Assembly: GCA_041538185.1 (NCBI GenBank)
Contig: JBGORM010000004.1
Coordinates: 1 to 64,000, forward strand
Source of the DNA: Melioribacteraceae bacterium 4301-Me
GTDB taxonomy: Bacteria > Bacteroidota > Ignavibacteria > Ignavibacteriales > Melioribacteraceae
Reading direction: 5' to 3'
DNA: 64,000 nt
Shown: piece after piece, positions 7,851 through 17,996 of the stretch
How the letters are laid out: each line of letters opens with the position of its first letter
How positions within the stretch are numbered: position 1 is the first letter of the stretch
Program-made: the position numbers and the translations under genes
Notes under the pieces: generated by a model
Databases searched by the model: none
Told to the model about the DNA's origin: nothing
The model's input: only the letters and a program-made list of their open reading frames with translations

Positions 7851-9401
7851 ATGGCTGAAGTTAGACCAGACGAAATATCAGCAATATTAAGAAAACAATT
7901 GGCTGGTTTTGACAACGAAGTAGATATTTATGATGTCGGTACAGTTCTTCAAGTTGGAGATGGCATAGCAAGAGTTTATGGATTGTCGAAAGTAATGGCA
8001 AGTGAATTAGTGGAGTTTCCTAATAACGTTATGGGTATGGTCTTAAACCTTGAAGAAGATAGTGTTGGCTGCGTGCTTTTTGGAGAGAGTTCACTAATTA
8101 AAGAAGGAGATATAGTTAAAAGGACTAATAGAGTAGCCTCTTTTCCTGTAGGTGAGAAACTACTTGGGAGAGTTGTCAATCCTTTGGGTGAACCGGTAGA
8201 CGGTAAAGGCCCAATTCTACACGAAAAATATATGCCCATTGAAAGAAAGGCTTTGGGTGTTATTTCACGTCAACCAGTAAAAGAACCATTGCAAACAGGA
8301 ATTACTGCGATTGATGCTATGATACCAATCGGAAGAGGGCAAAGAGAATTAATAATTGGAGACCGCCAGACAGGAAAAACTGCAATCGCAGTTGATACAA
8401 TTATAAATCAAAAATATACCCATAGTGAAGAAGCTAAAAAATATGGTATAAAGCCTGTTTATTGTATTTACGTTGCAATTGGTCAAAAGAATTCGACAGT
8501 AGCACAAGTAGTAGCAAAATTGGAAGAAAACGGAGCAATGGAATATACAACTGTTATTAGTGCACCGGCTTCTGTACCAGCACCTCTTCAATACATAGCG
8601 CCTTATGCTGGAGCAACTTTGGGAGAATACTTTAGAGATTCTGGCCGCCATGCATTAGTAATTTATGACGACCTTTCCAAACAAGCTGCTGCTTACAGAG
8701 AACTTTCGCTTTTATTGAGAAGGCCACCAGGTAGAGAAGCATATCCCGGTGATGTCTTTTATTTACATTCAAGATTACTTGAAAGAGCTTCCAAACTTAA
8801 TGATGAATTAGGCGGTGGTAGTTTAACAGCATTGCCTATCATTGAAACACAGCAAGGTGATGTTTCAGCTTATATACCCACAAATGTAATCTCGATAACA
8901 GATGGGCAGATTTATCTGGAGCCGGGTTTGTTTAATGCCGGTGTTAGACCTGCTATTAACGTAGGGATTTCTGTTTCCCGTGTGGGTGGTAATGCCCAAA
9001 TAAAAGCAATGAAAAAAGTCGCCGGCTCATTAAAATTAGATTTAGCTCAATACAGAGAATTAGAAGCATTTGCTAAGTTCGGTTCCGACCTTGACAAGGC
9101 AACTCAAAGAACCTTAGCCAAGGGTGCTAGACTGGTTGAATTGTTAAAGCAAGGTCAATATTCGCCAGTTCCGGTAGAAAAACAAGTTGTTAGCGTTTTT
9201 ATTGGGACGAACAATTACCTTGAAACAATTGATGTAAAAGACGTAAAAAAATTTGAAAAAGAATTCTTAGAATACGTTGATTTGAAATATCCCGAAATCT
9301 TTGAGGATATTAGAACAACAAAAGCATTAAATGATAATACTATTGAAAAAATTAAAAAGGCAGTTGAAGAGTTTTTAGAAAGATTTAAAGGAACAAGTTA
9401 A
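7851..9401 (+). CDS. atpA: ATP synthase F1 subunit alpha
   Basis: 516-residue alpha subunit, the non-catalytic nucleotide-binding subunit of the F1 hexamer. The Walker A motif GDRQTGKTA is at about residues 170-178, with [19 protein letters not shown] later and the Arg-finger region [10 protein letters not shown] at about residue 373. Length and N-terminal beta-barrel ([19 protein letters not shown]) are standard. Its catalytic partner beta (atpD) is not in this window. Confidence 0.97.
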   Translation: MAEVRPDEISAILRKQLAGFDNEVDIYDVGTVLQVGDGIARVYGLSKVMASELVEFPNNVMGMVLNLEEDSVGCVLFGESSLIKEGDIVKRTNRVASFPVGEKLLGRVVNPLGEPVDGKGPILHEKYMPIERKALGVISRQPVKEPLQTGITAIDAMIPIGRGQRELIIGDRQTGKTAIAVDTIINQKYTHSEEAKKYGIKPVYCIYVAIGQKNSTVAQVVAKLEENGAMEYTTVISAPASVPAPLQYIAPYAGATLGEYFRDSGRHALVIYDDLSKQAAAYRELSLLLRRPPGREAYPGDVFYLHSRLLERASKLNDELGGGSLTALPIIETQQGDVSAYIPTNVISITDGQIYLEPGLFNAGVRPAINVGISVSRVGGNAQIKAMKKVAGSLKLDLAQYRELEAFAKFGSDLDKATQRTLAKGARLVELLKQGQYSPVPVEKQVVSVFIGTNNYLETIDVKDVKKFEKEFLEYVDLKYPEIFEDIRTTKALNDNTIEKIKKAVEEFLERFKGTS

Positions 9402-9419
9402 TTTTTATCCAAAGCTAAT

Positions 9420-10298
9420 ATGGCTACTTTAAGAGATATAAAAAGAAGAATAACAGGCGTGAGCAATATTCAACAAATTACTCGCGCGATGAAAATGATA
9501 GCTGCTGTTCAATTGCGCAAGGCTCAAGAAAATATTATTAATGCGCGTCCATATGCAAGAAAAATTAATGAGGTAATCAATCATCTTTTATCCGTCGAGA
9601 AAAATGTTAGTAATGAGTTACTTCAACAGAGAAAGTACGAAAGAGTTGCAATTGTAGTTATAACATCCGATAGAGGCATGTGCGGTGCTTTTAATATGAA
9701 TGTTATTCGTACTGTTGAAGAATTAGTTTCAAAAGAATACAAAGAATTTTACAACAATAAAAATCTAGAACTTTACTGCGTGGGTAAAAAAGGCTTCGAC
9801 TATTTTTCCAAAAGAAACTATCTAATTAGTGAATCTTATTTGGGGTTGTTTTCTCATCTAAATTTTGAATCAGCTGTGAAAATTGTTCATGATCTTAAAT
9901 TAAAATATCTCAATCACCAATTTGATAATGTTATTCTAGTGTTCAATGAATTTAAGTCGGTAATACAACAAAACATTCTAATAGAACAATTGCTGCCTAT
10001 AAAACCCGGTCATTCAATTAATAACCAAAAATTTGTCGATTATATTTATGAGCCTAATAAAATTGAGATTATCAATTCTTTACTGCCCAAAAAACTTAAC
10101 ATTCAACTTTGGCGTGCGTTGTTAGAATCTTTTGCTGCAGAATTAGGGGCAAGGATGACTGCAATGGATATGGCAACAGAAAATGCTAAAGAATTAATTA
10201 GAACTCTTAGACTCACATACAATAAAGAGCGTCAGGCTTCAATAACTAAAGAGATTATCGAGATTGTTTCGGGTGCAAATGCTATGAAAGAAAGTTAA
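9420..10298 (+). CDS. atpG: ATP synthase F1 subunit gamma
   Basis: 292-residue central rotor subunit. The N-terminal helix begins MATLRDIKRRITGVSNIQQ and continues ITRAMKMIAA, and the C-terminal helix ends TYNKERQASITKEIIEIV followed by SGANAM; both are the coiled-coil halves that turn inside the alpha/beta head. Length is typical. It is the last ATP synthase gene here; the next gene is ffh. The beta and epsilon genes that usually follow gamma are absent, implying a separate atpDC locus elsewhere. Confidence 0.96.
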   Translation: MATLRDIKRRITGVSNIQQITRAMKMIAAVQLRKAQENIINARPYARKINEVINHLLSVEKNVSNELLQQRKYERVAIVVITSDRGMCGAFNMNVIRTVEELVSKEYKEFYNNKNLELYCVGKKGFDYFSKRNYLISESYLGLFSHLNFESAVKIVHDLKLKYLNHQFDNVILVFNEFKSVIQQNILIEQLLPIKPGHSINNQKFVDYIYEPNKIEIINSLLPKKLNIQLWRALLESFAAELGARMTAMDMATENAKELIRTLRLTYNKERQASITKEIIEIVSGANAMKES

Positions 10299-10348
10299 TA
10301 GTTTGTTTGAAATTTCAATTAATATCATTATCTTTCTCTCCATCTTAT

Positions 10349-11677
10349 ATGTTAGAAGAATTAACTGAAAAATTTGAAAAAGCGTTAAAAAAAATAACGG
10401 GACAAGGCAGATTAACCGAGTCCAACATTGCGGATACTTTACGCGAAATAAGACGTGTTCTTTTAGATGCTGATGTAAATTACAAAGTAGCTAAGCAGTT
10501 TATTGAAGATGTAAAATCAAAAGCACTTGGCACTGAAGTATTAACTTCTGTTACACCTGGTCAATTAATTACAAAAATAATTTATGATGAATTGACTCTT
10601 TTAATGGGCGGCAAAGGCAGTGAATTACTGTTAAACCCGTCTGGCATTACAATTATAATGGTGATTGGACTTCAGGGCTCAGGGAAAACAACTTTTTGCG
10701 GTAAACTTGCAAAATACTTAAAAGATAAAAAACGTAAAGTGCTTTTAACTGCAGCTGATATTTACAGACCAGCTGCAATTGAACAACTAAACTTGCTTGG
10801 CAAACAAGTTGACGTGCCTGTTTTTTCAATTGAAGGTGAAACTGATGCAGTTAAAATTGCAGCAGATTCGATTGCCCATGCTAAGGAAAATGGTTTGAAC
10901 ACTGTAATTATTGATACTGCAGGAAGACTTCATGTCGATGAAAATATGATGAATGAAGTAGCTGCTATTAAGGAAAAAGTTAAGCCTCACGAGACCTTAT
11001 TTGTAGTTGATTCTATGACTGGGCAAGATGCTGTAAACTCTGCTAAAGCTTTTAACGAAAAAGTTGAATTTGATGGGATTGTTCTTACTAAACTTGATGG
11101 CGATGCTAAAGGTGGCTGCGCCTTGTCTATTAAAGCTGTTGTTCAAAAACCAATTAAGTTTATTAGCGTCGGCGAAAAACTTGATTCACTTGAATTGTTT
11201 TACCCTGAAAGACTTGCTTCACGAATATTGGGGAAAGGCGATATAATTTCATTTGTTGAAAAGGCGCAAAAAGAATTTGATGAAAAAGAAGCAGCTGAAA
11301 TAGAGAGAAAGTTTAAAGCCAATCAATTTGATTTTGATGACTTCTTAAAGCAAATCAAAATGATAAAAAAAATGGGCTCACTTAAATCTATTTTGGCTAT
11401 GATACCAGGTGCTAATTCAATGTTAAGAAATGCTACTATAGATGATAGTCAAATTATAAAAGTAGAAGCTATTATTCAGTCAATGACAAAAGAAGAAAGG
11501 GCAAAACCAAAAATATTAAATGGAAGCAGAAGAAAAAGAATTGCTCGTGGCAGCGGTACTTCAATACAAGATGTTAATAGATTAATAAAGCAATTTTACG
11601 AAATGCAAAAAATGGTTAAAATGTTGAGCAGTAATAAATCAATTAAAAATTTATTTGGTAACTTATCAATTAATTGA
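10349..11677 (+). CDS. ffh: Signal recognition particle protein Ffh
   Basis: 442-residue SRP54-type GTPase that binds 4.5S RNA and hydrophobic signal sequences and delivers ribosomes to the membrane. The N domain is followed by the G domain with P-loop GLQGSGKTT (about residues 107-115), DTAGRLH (about 190) and TKLDGDAKGG (about 248). The Met-rich M domain ends with GSRRKRIARGSGTS, which contacts the RNA. The ATG at 10349 gives the classic MLEELTEKFEKALKK opening; the TTG at 10307 would add 14 atypical residues. Confidence 0.96.
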   Translation: MLEELTEKFEKALKKITGQGRLTESNIADTLREIRRVLLDADVNYKVAKQFIEDVKSKALGTEVLTSVTPGQLITKIIYDELTLLMGGKGSELLLNPSGITIIMVIGLQGSGKTTFCGKLAKYLKDKKRKVLLTAADIYRPAAIEQLNLLGKQVDVPVFSIEGETDAVKIAADSIAHAKENGLNTVIIDTAGRLHVDENMMNEVAAIKEKVKPHETLFVVDSMTGQDAVNSAKAFNEKVEFDGIVLTKLDGDAKGGCALSIKAVVQKPIKFISVGEKLDSLELFYPERLASRILGKGDIISFVEKAQKEFDEKEAAEIERKFKANQFDFDDFLKQIKMIKKMGSLKSILAMIPGANSMLRNATIDDSQIIKVEAIIQSMTKEERAKPKILNGSRRKRIARGSGTSIQDVNRLIKQFYEMQKMVKMLSSNKSIKNLFGNLSIN

Positions 11678-11725
11678 AATTTTTCTAACATAATATAATA
11701 ACTAAAAAAAGGAGGTAAATTAAGC

Positions 11726-12172
11726 TTGGCCGTTAAGTTAAGATTAAGAAGAATGGGGAAGAAGAAGCAGCCCATCTATAAAGTTGTAGCTGCAGATTCG
11801 CGTTCCCCGCGAGATGGTAAATTTATAGAGGCAATTGGATTATATAATCCTAGGACAAATCCAGCATTTGTAAACATAAAAGAAGAAAGAGCTCTTTACT
11901 GGCTTAGTGTTGGAGCACAACCTACTCAGACTGTTAAAAATTTGCTGAGCTCAGAAGGTATTCTGTTGAAATTGGATCTTCAAAAAAGAGGATTACATGC
12001 TGAGAAAATTGAAGCTGAAATTGAAAATTGGAAAAAGATTCGAGAAGCAAAGATGGCTGCTTTATCATCTAAAAAATCTGATAAAAAGAAAGCTAAAGCA
12101 GTGGAAACTACTGAATTAAGCCCGAAAGAAGAGAATGTTGAAGCAAATACTACTGCTCAAGAAGAAAATTAG
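11726..12172 (+). CDS. rpsP: 30S ribosomal protein S16
   Basis: 148-residue S16, translated from a TTG start preceded by a perfect AAAGGAGGT site at 11708-11716. The core (about residues 1-85) starts [20 protein letters not shown] and contains [12 protein letters not shown]. The remaining ~60 residues are a Lys/Glu/Ala-rich extension not found in the short S16 of proteobacteria; long tails of this sort are usual in the Bacteroidota group. It opens the conserved rpsP-(khpA)-rimM-trmD-rplS arrangement. Confidence 0.95.
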   Translation: MAVKLRLRRMGKKKQPIYKVVAADSRSPRDGKFIEAIGLYNPRTNPAFVNIKEERALYWLSVGAQPTQTVKNLLSSEGILLKLDLQKRGLHAEKIEAEIENWKKIREAKMAALSSKKSDKKKAKAVETTELSPKEENVEANTTAQEEN

Positions 12173-12227
12173 AACAAAAAAGAATATTTTTGCTTGAATT
12201 TTAAATTTTGGTTGTGCATAATTACAG

Positions 12228-12233
12228 TATAAT
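12228..12233 (+). promoter_or_regulatory. Candidate -10 element upstream of khpA
   Basis: A perfect TATAAT lies about 34 bases before the khpA ATG, within the 94-base gap after rpsP. No good -35 box is seen at 16-18 bases upstream (only ATTTTG/TTTTGG). It could let khpA-rimM-trmD-rplS be transcribed independently of rpsP. Weak evidence. Confidence 0.3.
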
Positions 12234-12266
12234 ACTCTTTTTATTTCATATTATATAGGTATTTCC

Positions 12267-12500
12267 ATGAAGGAATTTATCGAATTTATTGCAAAGCATC
12301 TTGTTGACAATCCGGATGGCGTTTCCATTGAAGAAAATACTCCGGATGAAAAAACTATTGAGCTGACTCTGAAAGTAGGTGCCGATGACGTCGGAAAGGT
12401 AATCGGCAAACAGGGTAAAACTGCTCAAGCAATGAGAACTCTTCTTACTGCTATTGCTGCTAAAGATGGTAAAAGAGCGATCTTAAAAATCTTAGACTAA
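12267..12500 (+). CDS. khpA: KH-domain RNA-binding protein KhpA
   Basis: 77-residue single KH domain protein (YlqC/KhpA family). The GxxG loop reads VIGKQGKTAQAMRTLL, preceded by the usual strand ELTLKVGADDVGKV. KhpA often pairs with KhpB/Jag to bind RNAs and affects cell division or elongation in Gram-positives. Its position between rpsP and rimM is the standard one. Length matches the family exactly. Confidence 0.92.
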   Translation: MKEFIEFIAKHLVDNPDGVSIEENTPDEKTIELTLKVGADDVGKVIGKQGKTAQAMRTLLTAIAAKDGKRAILKILD

Positions 12501-12516
12501 TTTGTTTAACTGATTT

Positions 12517-13035
12517 GTGAATGACTTTTATCTTATAGCAAAGGTAATATCAATTTACAAATCAGATGGTTTTGTGGCAGTAAAACCATACTCTGACTTC
12601 AGAGAAAGATATTTTAAGCTCAGTGAAGTTTTTATTGATGTTTTTGGAGCTAAAAGAAAGTTCTTTGTTGAAAAAATAGAGTATCGAGAAAAAAAGTTAC
12701 TTATTAAGTTCTATAATTTTAATTCGCCTTTTGACGCAGCTTTTTTGAAGGGTAGAAGTATTTTTGTTAAAAAGCAGAACTTAATTGAACTGCCTGTAAA
12801 TACTTTCTTTGTGCATGATTTAATTGGCAGTAGAGTATTTAGAAATAAATTACTCTTTGGCGAGTTAATTGATGTTTTGCAATTGCCTTCACACTTTGTC
12901 TTTGTAATTCGGGATACTCAAAATAGAGAGGCAATGATTCCTTCTTCAAAAGACTATGTGAAAAGTTTTGATGCCAAAAAGAAAAAATTAATTTTGCGAA
13001 ACGATTGTGACATACTTTATAACGATGTAAAATGA
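12517..13035 (+). CDS. rimM: Ribosome maturation factor RimM
   Basis: 172-residue RimM, which assists maturation of the 30S head by binding S19. The N-terminal RimM barrel begins FYLIAKVISIYKSDGFVAVK and the C-terminal PRC-barrel contains FFVHDLIGSRVF and the end block REAMIPSSKDYVKSFD. The start is GTG at 12517. The TGA stop overlaps the trmD ATG (ATGA), which couples their translation. Divergent but well supported by order khpA-rimM-trmD-rplS. Confidence 0.9.
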   Translation: MNDFYLIAKVISIYKSDGFVAVKPYSDFRERYFKLSEVFIDVFGAKRKFFVEKIEYREKKLLIKFYNFNSPFDAAFLKGRSIFVKKQNLIELPVNTFFVHDLIGSRVFRNKLLFGELIDVLQLPSHFVFVIRDTQNREAMIPSSKDYVKSFDAKKKKLILRNDCDILYNDVK

Positions 13036-13715
13036 TGCGAATTGATATTATTTCTGCCGTGCCGGATTCTCTTTTCAGTCCTTTAAATACAAGTATCTTG
13101 AAAAGAGCACAAGATAAAAAAAAAGTTGAAATAATAGTTCATAATCTAAGAGACTATACGCACGATAAACATAAACAAATTGACGATAAGCCTTTTGGCG
13201 GTGGACCAGGCATGCTGCTGAAGCCAGAACCGTTCTTTGAATGTATTGAAAAATTAATTTCAGAAAGACGATATGACCACATAATTTTCACTTCACCTAA
13301 AGGTGTATTGTATAATCAGAAAATGGCAAATAAGCTTTCCCTTGCTGATAATTTGCTGATGGTTTGTGGTCACTACAAAGGTATTGATGATAGAGTTAGA
13401 GAAAAATTTTGTACCGATGAAATTTCAATTGGTAATTATGTGCTTAGCGGTGGCGAATTAGCCTCGCTTGTTATAATAGATTCAATTGTTAGATTGATAC
13501 CCGGCGTCTTGAACGACAGCGAATCAGCATTAAATGATTCTTTAATGGATGGCGATTTTGTTGAACCGCCATATTATACTCGTCCAGCTGAAATTGCTGG
13601 TATGAAAGTTCCAGAAGTCTTACTTTCTGGTAATGAAAAAAAAATAAAGGAATGGAAAGAACAGCAATCAAAATTACTGACTGAAAAGTGGAAAAAAATT
13701 AATAACTTGGAGTAA
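13032..13715 (+). CDS. trmD: tRNA (guanine-N1)-methyltransferase
   Basis: 227-residue TrmD, which makes m1G37 in tRNAs with a G36 and prevents frameshifting. Characteristic motifs are DDKPFGGGPGML (substrate/AdoMet side, about residue 54), GHYKGIDDRVRE (about 115) and SIGNYVLSGGELA (about 134), which form the trefoil knot. There are two tandem ATG codons at 13032 and 13035; the first overlaps the rimM stop. It lies 3 bases before rplS. Confidence 0.96.
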   Translation: MMRIDIISAVPDSLFSPLNTSILKRAQDKKKVEIIVHNLRDYTHDKHKQIDDKPFGGGPGMLLKPEPFFECIEKLISERRYDHIIFTSPKGVLYNQKMANKLSLADNLLMVCGHYKGIDDRVREKFCTDEISIGNYVLSGGELASLVIIDSIVRLIPGVLNDSESALNDSLMDGDFVEPPYYTRPAEIAGMKVPEVLLSGNEKKIKEWKEQQSKLLTEKWKKINNLE

Positions 13716-13718
13716 AAA

Positions 13719-14066
13719 ATGAATAAAGTAGATGAAATACTAAACAGCCAAATTAGAAATGACCTGCCGAACTTTAAACCAGGTGATCATATTAGAGTTC
13801 AAGTTCGAGTAATTGAAGGTGATAAAGAGAGATTACAGGCATTTGAAGGTGATGTAATTAGCGTAAGAGGAAGCGGTCTTAATAAAACTTTTACTGTTAG
13901 AAAAATTTCTAGCGGCGTAGGAGTTGAAAGAATTTTTAATTATAACTCTCCTAAAATTGCTAATATTGAAATACTCAAAGAAGGTAAAGTCCGCAGAGCT
14001 AAACTTTATTATTTGAGAAACTTGTCTGGCAAAGCAGCTAGAATTAAAGATAAGAATACTAAATAA
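13719..14066 (+). CDS. rplS: 50S ribosomal protein L19
   Basis: 115-residue L19 at the 30S-50S interface. Recognisable blocks are [30 protein letters not shown] and the C-terminal [18 protein letters not shown]. Length is standard. It ends the rpsP-rplS run; the 181 bases that follow hold no gene or clear terminator. Confidence 0.96.
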   Translation: MNKVDEILNSQIRNDLPNFKPGDHIRVQVRVIEGDKERLQAFEGDVISVRGSGLNKTFTVRKISSGVGVERIFNYNSPKIANIEILKEGKVRRAKLYYLRNLSGKAARIKDKNTK

Positions 14067-14247
14067 AATTTGTCATTTTGGGTCTCTAAAAAGCAATATA
14101 TTTAATCTTGTTTTTTAAGGAAGTGAGAAAACAGAATATCATTTGTAAGGCAAATTAAATAGACAAGAATCTAAAATTTTTTTAAAAATCTGTTTTATTG
14201 GTCTACTTTTTAGGCTGCTCCCTTATTTTATTAATGAATAGATTATT

Positions 14248-15006
14248 ATGGATATATTATTACCACAAAATATTTTTGCAGCTATTTTTGCGTTGTCTTT
14301 GCCTGCAGACAATATAAAAAATATTATTGTTAAAGAATCCTCTTTAATTGCAAGGGATTTAGAATTACATGAAGATTACATTGGACTGATGCCATCTTGT
14401 GATTTAATAGACCATCGAGACTTATATGTCTCTAGCAAAATTGGTATTTCCTTCGATGGTGAGTTGTCTAACGCTTATTTTTATTTTCTGCCGGAACAAA
14501 AGAACTTTGACAAAGTTTTTTTACGGGGCGATATATCAAAAAATGAGGTTATACTTCCAAAAATTTTGTTTAATGAAAGATTTTCTGCTGATGTGGAATT
14601 TGTAATCGACAAGGAAGAACTAAAATTGAATGAAAGAAACTACATAATTGTAGGCAACGAAAACCTCTCTCAAAATTTTTTGAAATCAAGAATTAGTTTA
14701 GCTGATGAAATAGCAGAATTGTTGAACGCACCTTATACAAATTATCTTTTGACCTCAAAGAACAAGGATCTATTGACTGATTTTACTATTAAGTTAACCG
14801 ATTTAGATAAAATTGTTGAGGATAATATCAATAAGATACTTAATAAAATTGATTTGGAAATTAATATGGCGGACTATATCCGTGAAAATCTTGGTTCTAT
14901 ATATTTTGAAATCACAGAAACTGAGATAGACTCAATCAATGAGCTAATTAAGTTACTCTTTTATCATGGTTTTGTTGATGATATCTTTGATATAAAATTT
15001 GTTTAA
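14248..15006 (+). CDS. Divergent MqnA-like (periplasmic-binding-fold) protein
   Basis: 252-residue protein without signal peptide. Several blocks fall in the order seen in MqnA/chorismate dehydratase of the futalosine menaquinone route: YIGLMPSCDL (MqnA: lGLvPv), KIGISFDGELSNA, VFLRGDISKNEVILPKILF, NYIIVGNENL (liGd), and SLADEIAELLNAPYTNYLL. Identity is low and I cannot confirm catalytic residues; the C-terminal ~50 residues add a helical segment. It stands alone between rplS and the convergent serA. Either a remote MqnA homologue or a protein that kept only the fold. The fold call is moderate, the function open. Confidence 0.5.
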   Translation: MDILLPQNIFAAIFALSLPADNIKNIIVKESSLIARDLELHEDYIGLMPSCDLIDHRDLYVSSKIGISFDGELSNAYFYFLPEQKNFDKVFLRGDISKNEVILPKILFNERFSADVEFVIDKEELKLNERNYIIVGNENLSQNFLKSRISLADEIAELLNAPYTNYLLTSKNKDLLTDFTIKLTDLDKIVEDNINKILNKIDLEINMADYIRENLGSIYFEITETEIDSINELIKLLFYHGFVDDIFDIKFV

Positions 15007-15123
15007 TGGGTCGCTACCTGTATTTGCTTTACAATTTTTTTGGAAATTTTTTATTTACTCCAATCAAGTCTACTGGCATCCACTATAATTTGATTTAGTT
15101 TTGCAGAGTAGCAGACCCATTAA
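15003..15123. repeat. Long inverted repeat between convergent genes
   Basis: Arms TTAATGGGTC-GCTAC (15003-15017) and GTAGCA-GACCCATTAA (15108-15123) are complementary apart from one unpaired base, and are separated by about 90 bases of AT-rich sequence. The left arm includes the stop codon of the preceding gene; serA ends 7 bases beyond the right arm. This may be a bidirectional transcription end point or a small decayed element; there is no T-run of the classic terminator type. Confidence 0.5.
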
Positions 15124-15129
15124 TTTAAT

Positions 15130-16323
15130 TTAAGCTAATGAAACATGAGAATAAGAGATTACGTTTGGATTATTGCGAATAGACTCTAACATTTCAGAAG
15201 TTGCTGGAGCTCTCAGTTTCATTGTGCAGCATGCAACTAAGCCGCCGTCAAAAATTATATTCTCTACTTCTTCAATGTTTATGTTTCCTTTTCTTAACAC
15301 ATCCATAATTGCAGCTAAGACACCTGGTTTATCATAATGTTTAACCACAAGCTGGTAATGCGAATCTGTTACTTTAGCACGATTTACCCAATGAGCAATT
15401 ACACCGCTTTTTATGTAGTTTAAAATTATGTTCACTGTTTCTTCTGCAACAGCATTTTGAGCTTGCTCAGTTGATGCGCCGATATGATGAGTAACATAAA
15501 CATTTTCTAATTCTATTAATTTTGAAGAAACTGTACCCGATTTAGATTCTGGCTCATCAGCAAAAACATCTAAGCCTACTTTTAGATTTTTTTCTTTAAC
15601 TGCTTTTATTAATGCTTCTTCATCAACTACATCGGCTCTTGAAGTGTTGATAAATATTGCACCGTTTTTCATTAATGAAAACATTTTCTCATTAAATAAA
15701 TTTTTAGTTTGAGGTGTTAAAGGCAGATGTAAAGTTACAATATCTGCAATAGGTAAAATTTGGTCAAACTCAGAGAAATCTTTCACGCCATAACCCTCAA
15801 TTCGGGAAATATCTTTGGCATAAATATTCATACCGAATGCCTGCGCCCTTTTTGCAACTTCTTTACCGATATTACCATAACCTACAATTGCCAATGTTTT
15901 GCCAAATAATCCTTCTGCCTTTGAGTATTCAGCTTTATTCCATATACCTTTTTTAAAGTCCATCACGTTATGAGGGATTCTTCTGTCAAGTGCTATCATT
16001 AATCCTATGGTTAGTTCTGCTACTGCAATTGAGTTTTTGCCAGGGCAGTTTGATACATAAACGCCTTTTTTGTTTGCAGCTGCAATATCAATATTATTAA
16101 CGCCAGCGCCGGCTCTTACAATAAGGTTCAAATTATTTGCTTTCTCAATGGTTTCTGCATTTACTACAGTTGATCTCACTATTAGGCAGTCGATATCTTT
16201 AATTGCATTGGGCAAATCTGCCTCGCCTAATTTAGGGTCATAAATTACTTCTAAACCTGCATCTTCTAATTTTTTTACGTAGTGTTCAGGAAATTTGTCG
16301 GCTATTAATATTTTCATTTTCAT
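15130..16323 (-). CDS. serA: D-3-phosphoglycerate dehydrogenase
   Basis: 397-residue NAD-dependent dehydrogenase, first enzyme of serine biosynthesis. The nucleotide-binding site is GYGNIGKEVAKRAQ (about residue 148); the catalytic Arg is in NTSRADVVDEEAL, and the His in THHIGASTEQAQ. A C-terminal ACT domain (about residues 325-397, YDKPGVLAAIMDVLRKGNIN) is present, suggesting allosteric control by serine or a related ligand. It is the last gene of the minus-strand group add-unknown-hutU-serA, 13 bases after hutU. A general 2-hydroxyacid dehydrogenase activity remains possible. Confidence 0.88.
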   Translation of the reverse strand: MKMKILIADKFPEHYVKKLEDAGLEVIYDPKLGEADLPNAIKDIDCLIVRSTVVNAETIEKANNLNLIVRAGAGVNNIDIAAANKKGVYVSNCPGKNSIAVAELTIGLMIALDRRIPHNVMDFKKGIWNKAEYSKAEGLFGKTLAIVGYGNIGKEVAKRAQAFGMNIYAKDISRIEGYGVKDFSEFDQILPIADIVTLHLPLTPQTKNLFNEKMFSLMKNGAIFINTSRADVVDEEALIKAVKEKNLKVGLDVFADEPESKSGTVSSKLIELENVYVTHHIGASTEQAQNAVAEETVNIILNYIKSGVIAHWVNRAKVTDSHYQLVVKHYDKPGVLAAIMDVLRKGNINIEEVENIIFDGGLVACCTMKLRAPATSEMLESIRNNPNVISYSHVSLA

Positions 16324-16336
16324 AACAACTCCTTTT

Positions 16337-17995
16337 TTATTTAATCATGGGTATTCGGATACCAAATCTGTGTGCATTTTCAATGGCTCTCTGATAGCCA
16401 GCATCAGCATGACGAACAATTCCGAGTGCTGGATCGTAAGTTAACACACGTTCTAATCTTTTTTCAGTTTCAGGTGTTCCATCAGCAACTATAACCATAC
16501 CCGCATGGATTGATTTTCCAATACCAACACCACCGCCGTGATGTACTGACACCCATGTTGCGCCTCCAATAGTATTTAGTAAGGCATTTAATATTGGCCA
16601 ATCGGCAATTGCATCGCTACCATCTTTCATTGCTTCAGTCTCTCTATTTGGAGAAGCTACCGATCCGCAATCTAAATGATCTCGACCAATTACTATTGGA
16701 GCTTTTATTTTTCCTTGAGCAACTAATTGATTAAAGATTTTTCCCATTACAGCTCGTGCACCATAACCTAACCAGCATATTCTTGCAGGTAGCCCTTGGA
16801 AGTGAACTTTTTTTTGTGCCATTTCAATCCAATTTACAAGTGCTTTGTCTTCTGGAAAAGTTTCTATAACTGCTCTGTCGGTTTCATAAATATCATTTGG
16901 GTCGCCCGATAATGCTGCCCAACGGAACGGTCCTTTTCCATCGCAAAAAAGTGGACGAATATATTCTGGAACAAATCCAGGTATATCGAAAGCATTCAAC
17001 ACTCCATTTTCCTTGGCTTCCCCTCTAATATTGTTACCATAATCAAAAGTAACAGCGCCTCTTTTTTGAAATTCTAACATTGCTTTAACATGTTCCACAA
17101 TAGTTTTGCAAGCCAAGCGAATATATTTTTCGGGATTAGATTTTCTAAGTTCTAAAGCAGCTTCTAATGGCATTCCCATAGGTACATAGCCGTTCAGAAC
17201 GTCGTGTGCTGAGGTTTGATCAGTTAGTACATCAGGAATAATATTTCGCTTTAAGATTTCCGGCAAAACTTCACCAGCGTTACCGACAAGTCCTACAGAA
17301 ACAGCTTTTTGATTTTCTTTTGCCTCGAGTACGATTTTTAATGCTTCGTCTAAGTTTTCTGTCATTATATCTAAGTAGCCGGTATCAAGTCTTTTTTTTA
17401 TTCGTTTTGGGTCTATTTCTATGCCGAGGAAAGCGGCACCATTCATTGTAGCTGCAAGTGGTTGAGCTCCACCCATTCCACCCAATCCAGATGTAAGCAA
17501 GAATTTTCCTTTAAGACTTCCTCCAAAATGTTGGCGTGCACATTCGGCAAATGTTTCGTAAGTACCTTGCAATATTCCTTGCGTTCCAATATAAATCCAA
17601 CTTCCAGCGGTCATTTGCCCGTACATAGTTAATCCTAAGGCATCGAGCCTTCTGAACTCATCCCAAGTAGCCCAGTCTGGTACAAGCATCGCATTAGAAA
17701 TTATAACTCTGGGTGCATCTATGTGAGTTTTAAAAACTGCTACTGGCTTGCCAGATTGAACAACTAAAGTTTCGTCATTTTCAAGTTTTTGCAGGGAATT
17801 AATAATAGCCTCATAAGCTTCCCAGTTCCTGGCTGCTTTGCCGCCACCGCCATAAACAATTAGTTCTTCTGGTTTTTCTGCTACTTCAGGGTCAAGGTTA
17901 TTCATTAACATTCTCATAGCAGCCTCTTGTTGCCAGCCTTTGCATGTTAACGTGACTCCATGTGGTGCTCTAATTTCTTTAACTTTCATTTCCAT
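16337..17995 (-). CDS. hutU: Urocanate hydratase
   Basis: 552-residue urocanase, the second step of histidine degradation, converting urocanate to imidazolonepropionate with tightly bound NAD+. Typical blocks are [32 protein letters not shown], and the late [17 protein letters not shown] with the active-site Cys. The length agrees with the family (about 550-560). The other hut genes (hutH, hutI, hutG) are not in this window, so the pathway must be encoded in pieces. Confidence 0.95.
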   Translation of the reverse strand: MEMKVKEIRAPHGVTLTCKGWQQEAAMRMLMNNLDPEVAEKPEELIVYGGGGKAARNWEAYEAIINSLQKLENDETLVVQSGKPVAVFKTHIDAPRVIISNAMLVPDWATWDEFRRLDALGLTMYGQMTAGSWIYIGTQGILQGTYETFAECARQHFGGSLKGKFLLTSGLGGMGGAQPLAATMNGAAFLGIEIDPKRIKKRLDTGYLDIMTENLDEALKIVLEAKENQKAVSVGLVGNAGEVLPEILKRNIIPDVLTDQTSAHDVLNGYVPMGMPLEAALELRKSNPEKYIRLACKTIVEHVKAMLEFQKRGAVTFDYGNNIRGEAKENGVLNAFDIPGFVPEYIRPLFCDGKGPFRWAALSGDPNDIYETDRAVIETFPEDKALVNWIEMAQKKVHFQGLPARICWLGYGARAVMGKIFNQLVAQGKIKAPIVIGRDHLDCGSVASPNRETEAMKDGSDAIADWPILNALLNTIGGATWVSVHHGGGVGIGKSIHAGMVIVADGTPETEKRLERVLTYDPALGIVRHADAGYQRAIENAHRFGIRIPMIK

Positions 17996-17996
17996 T

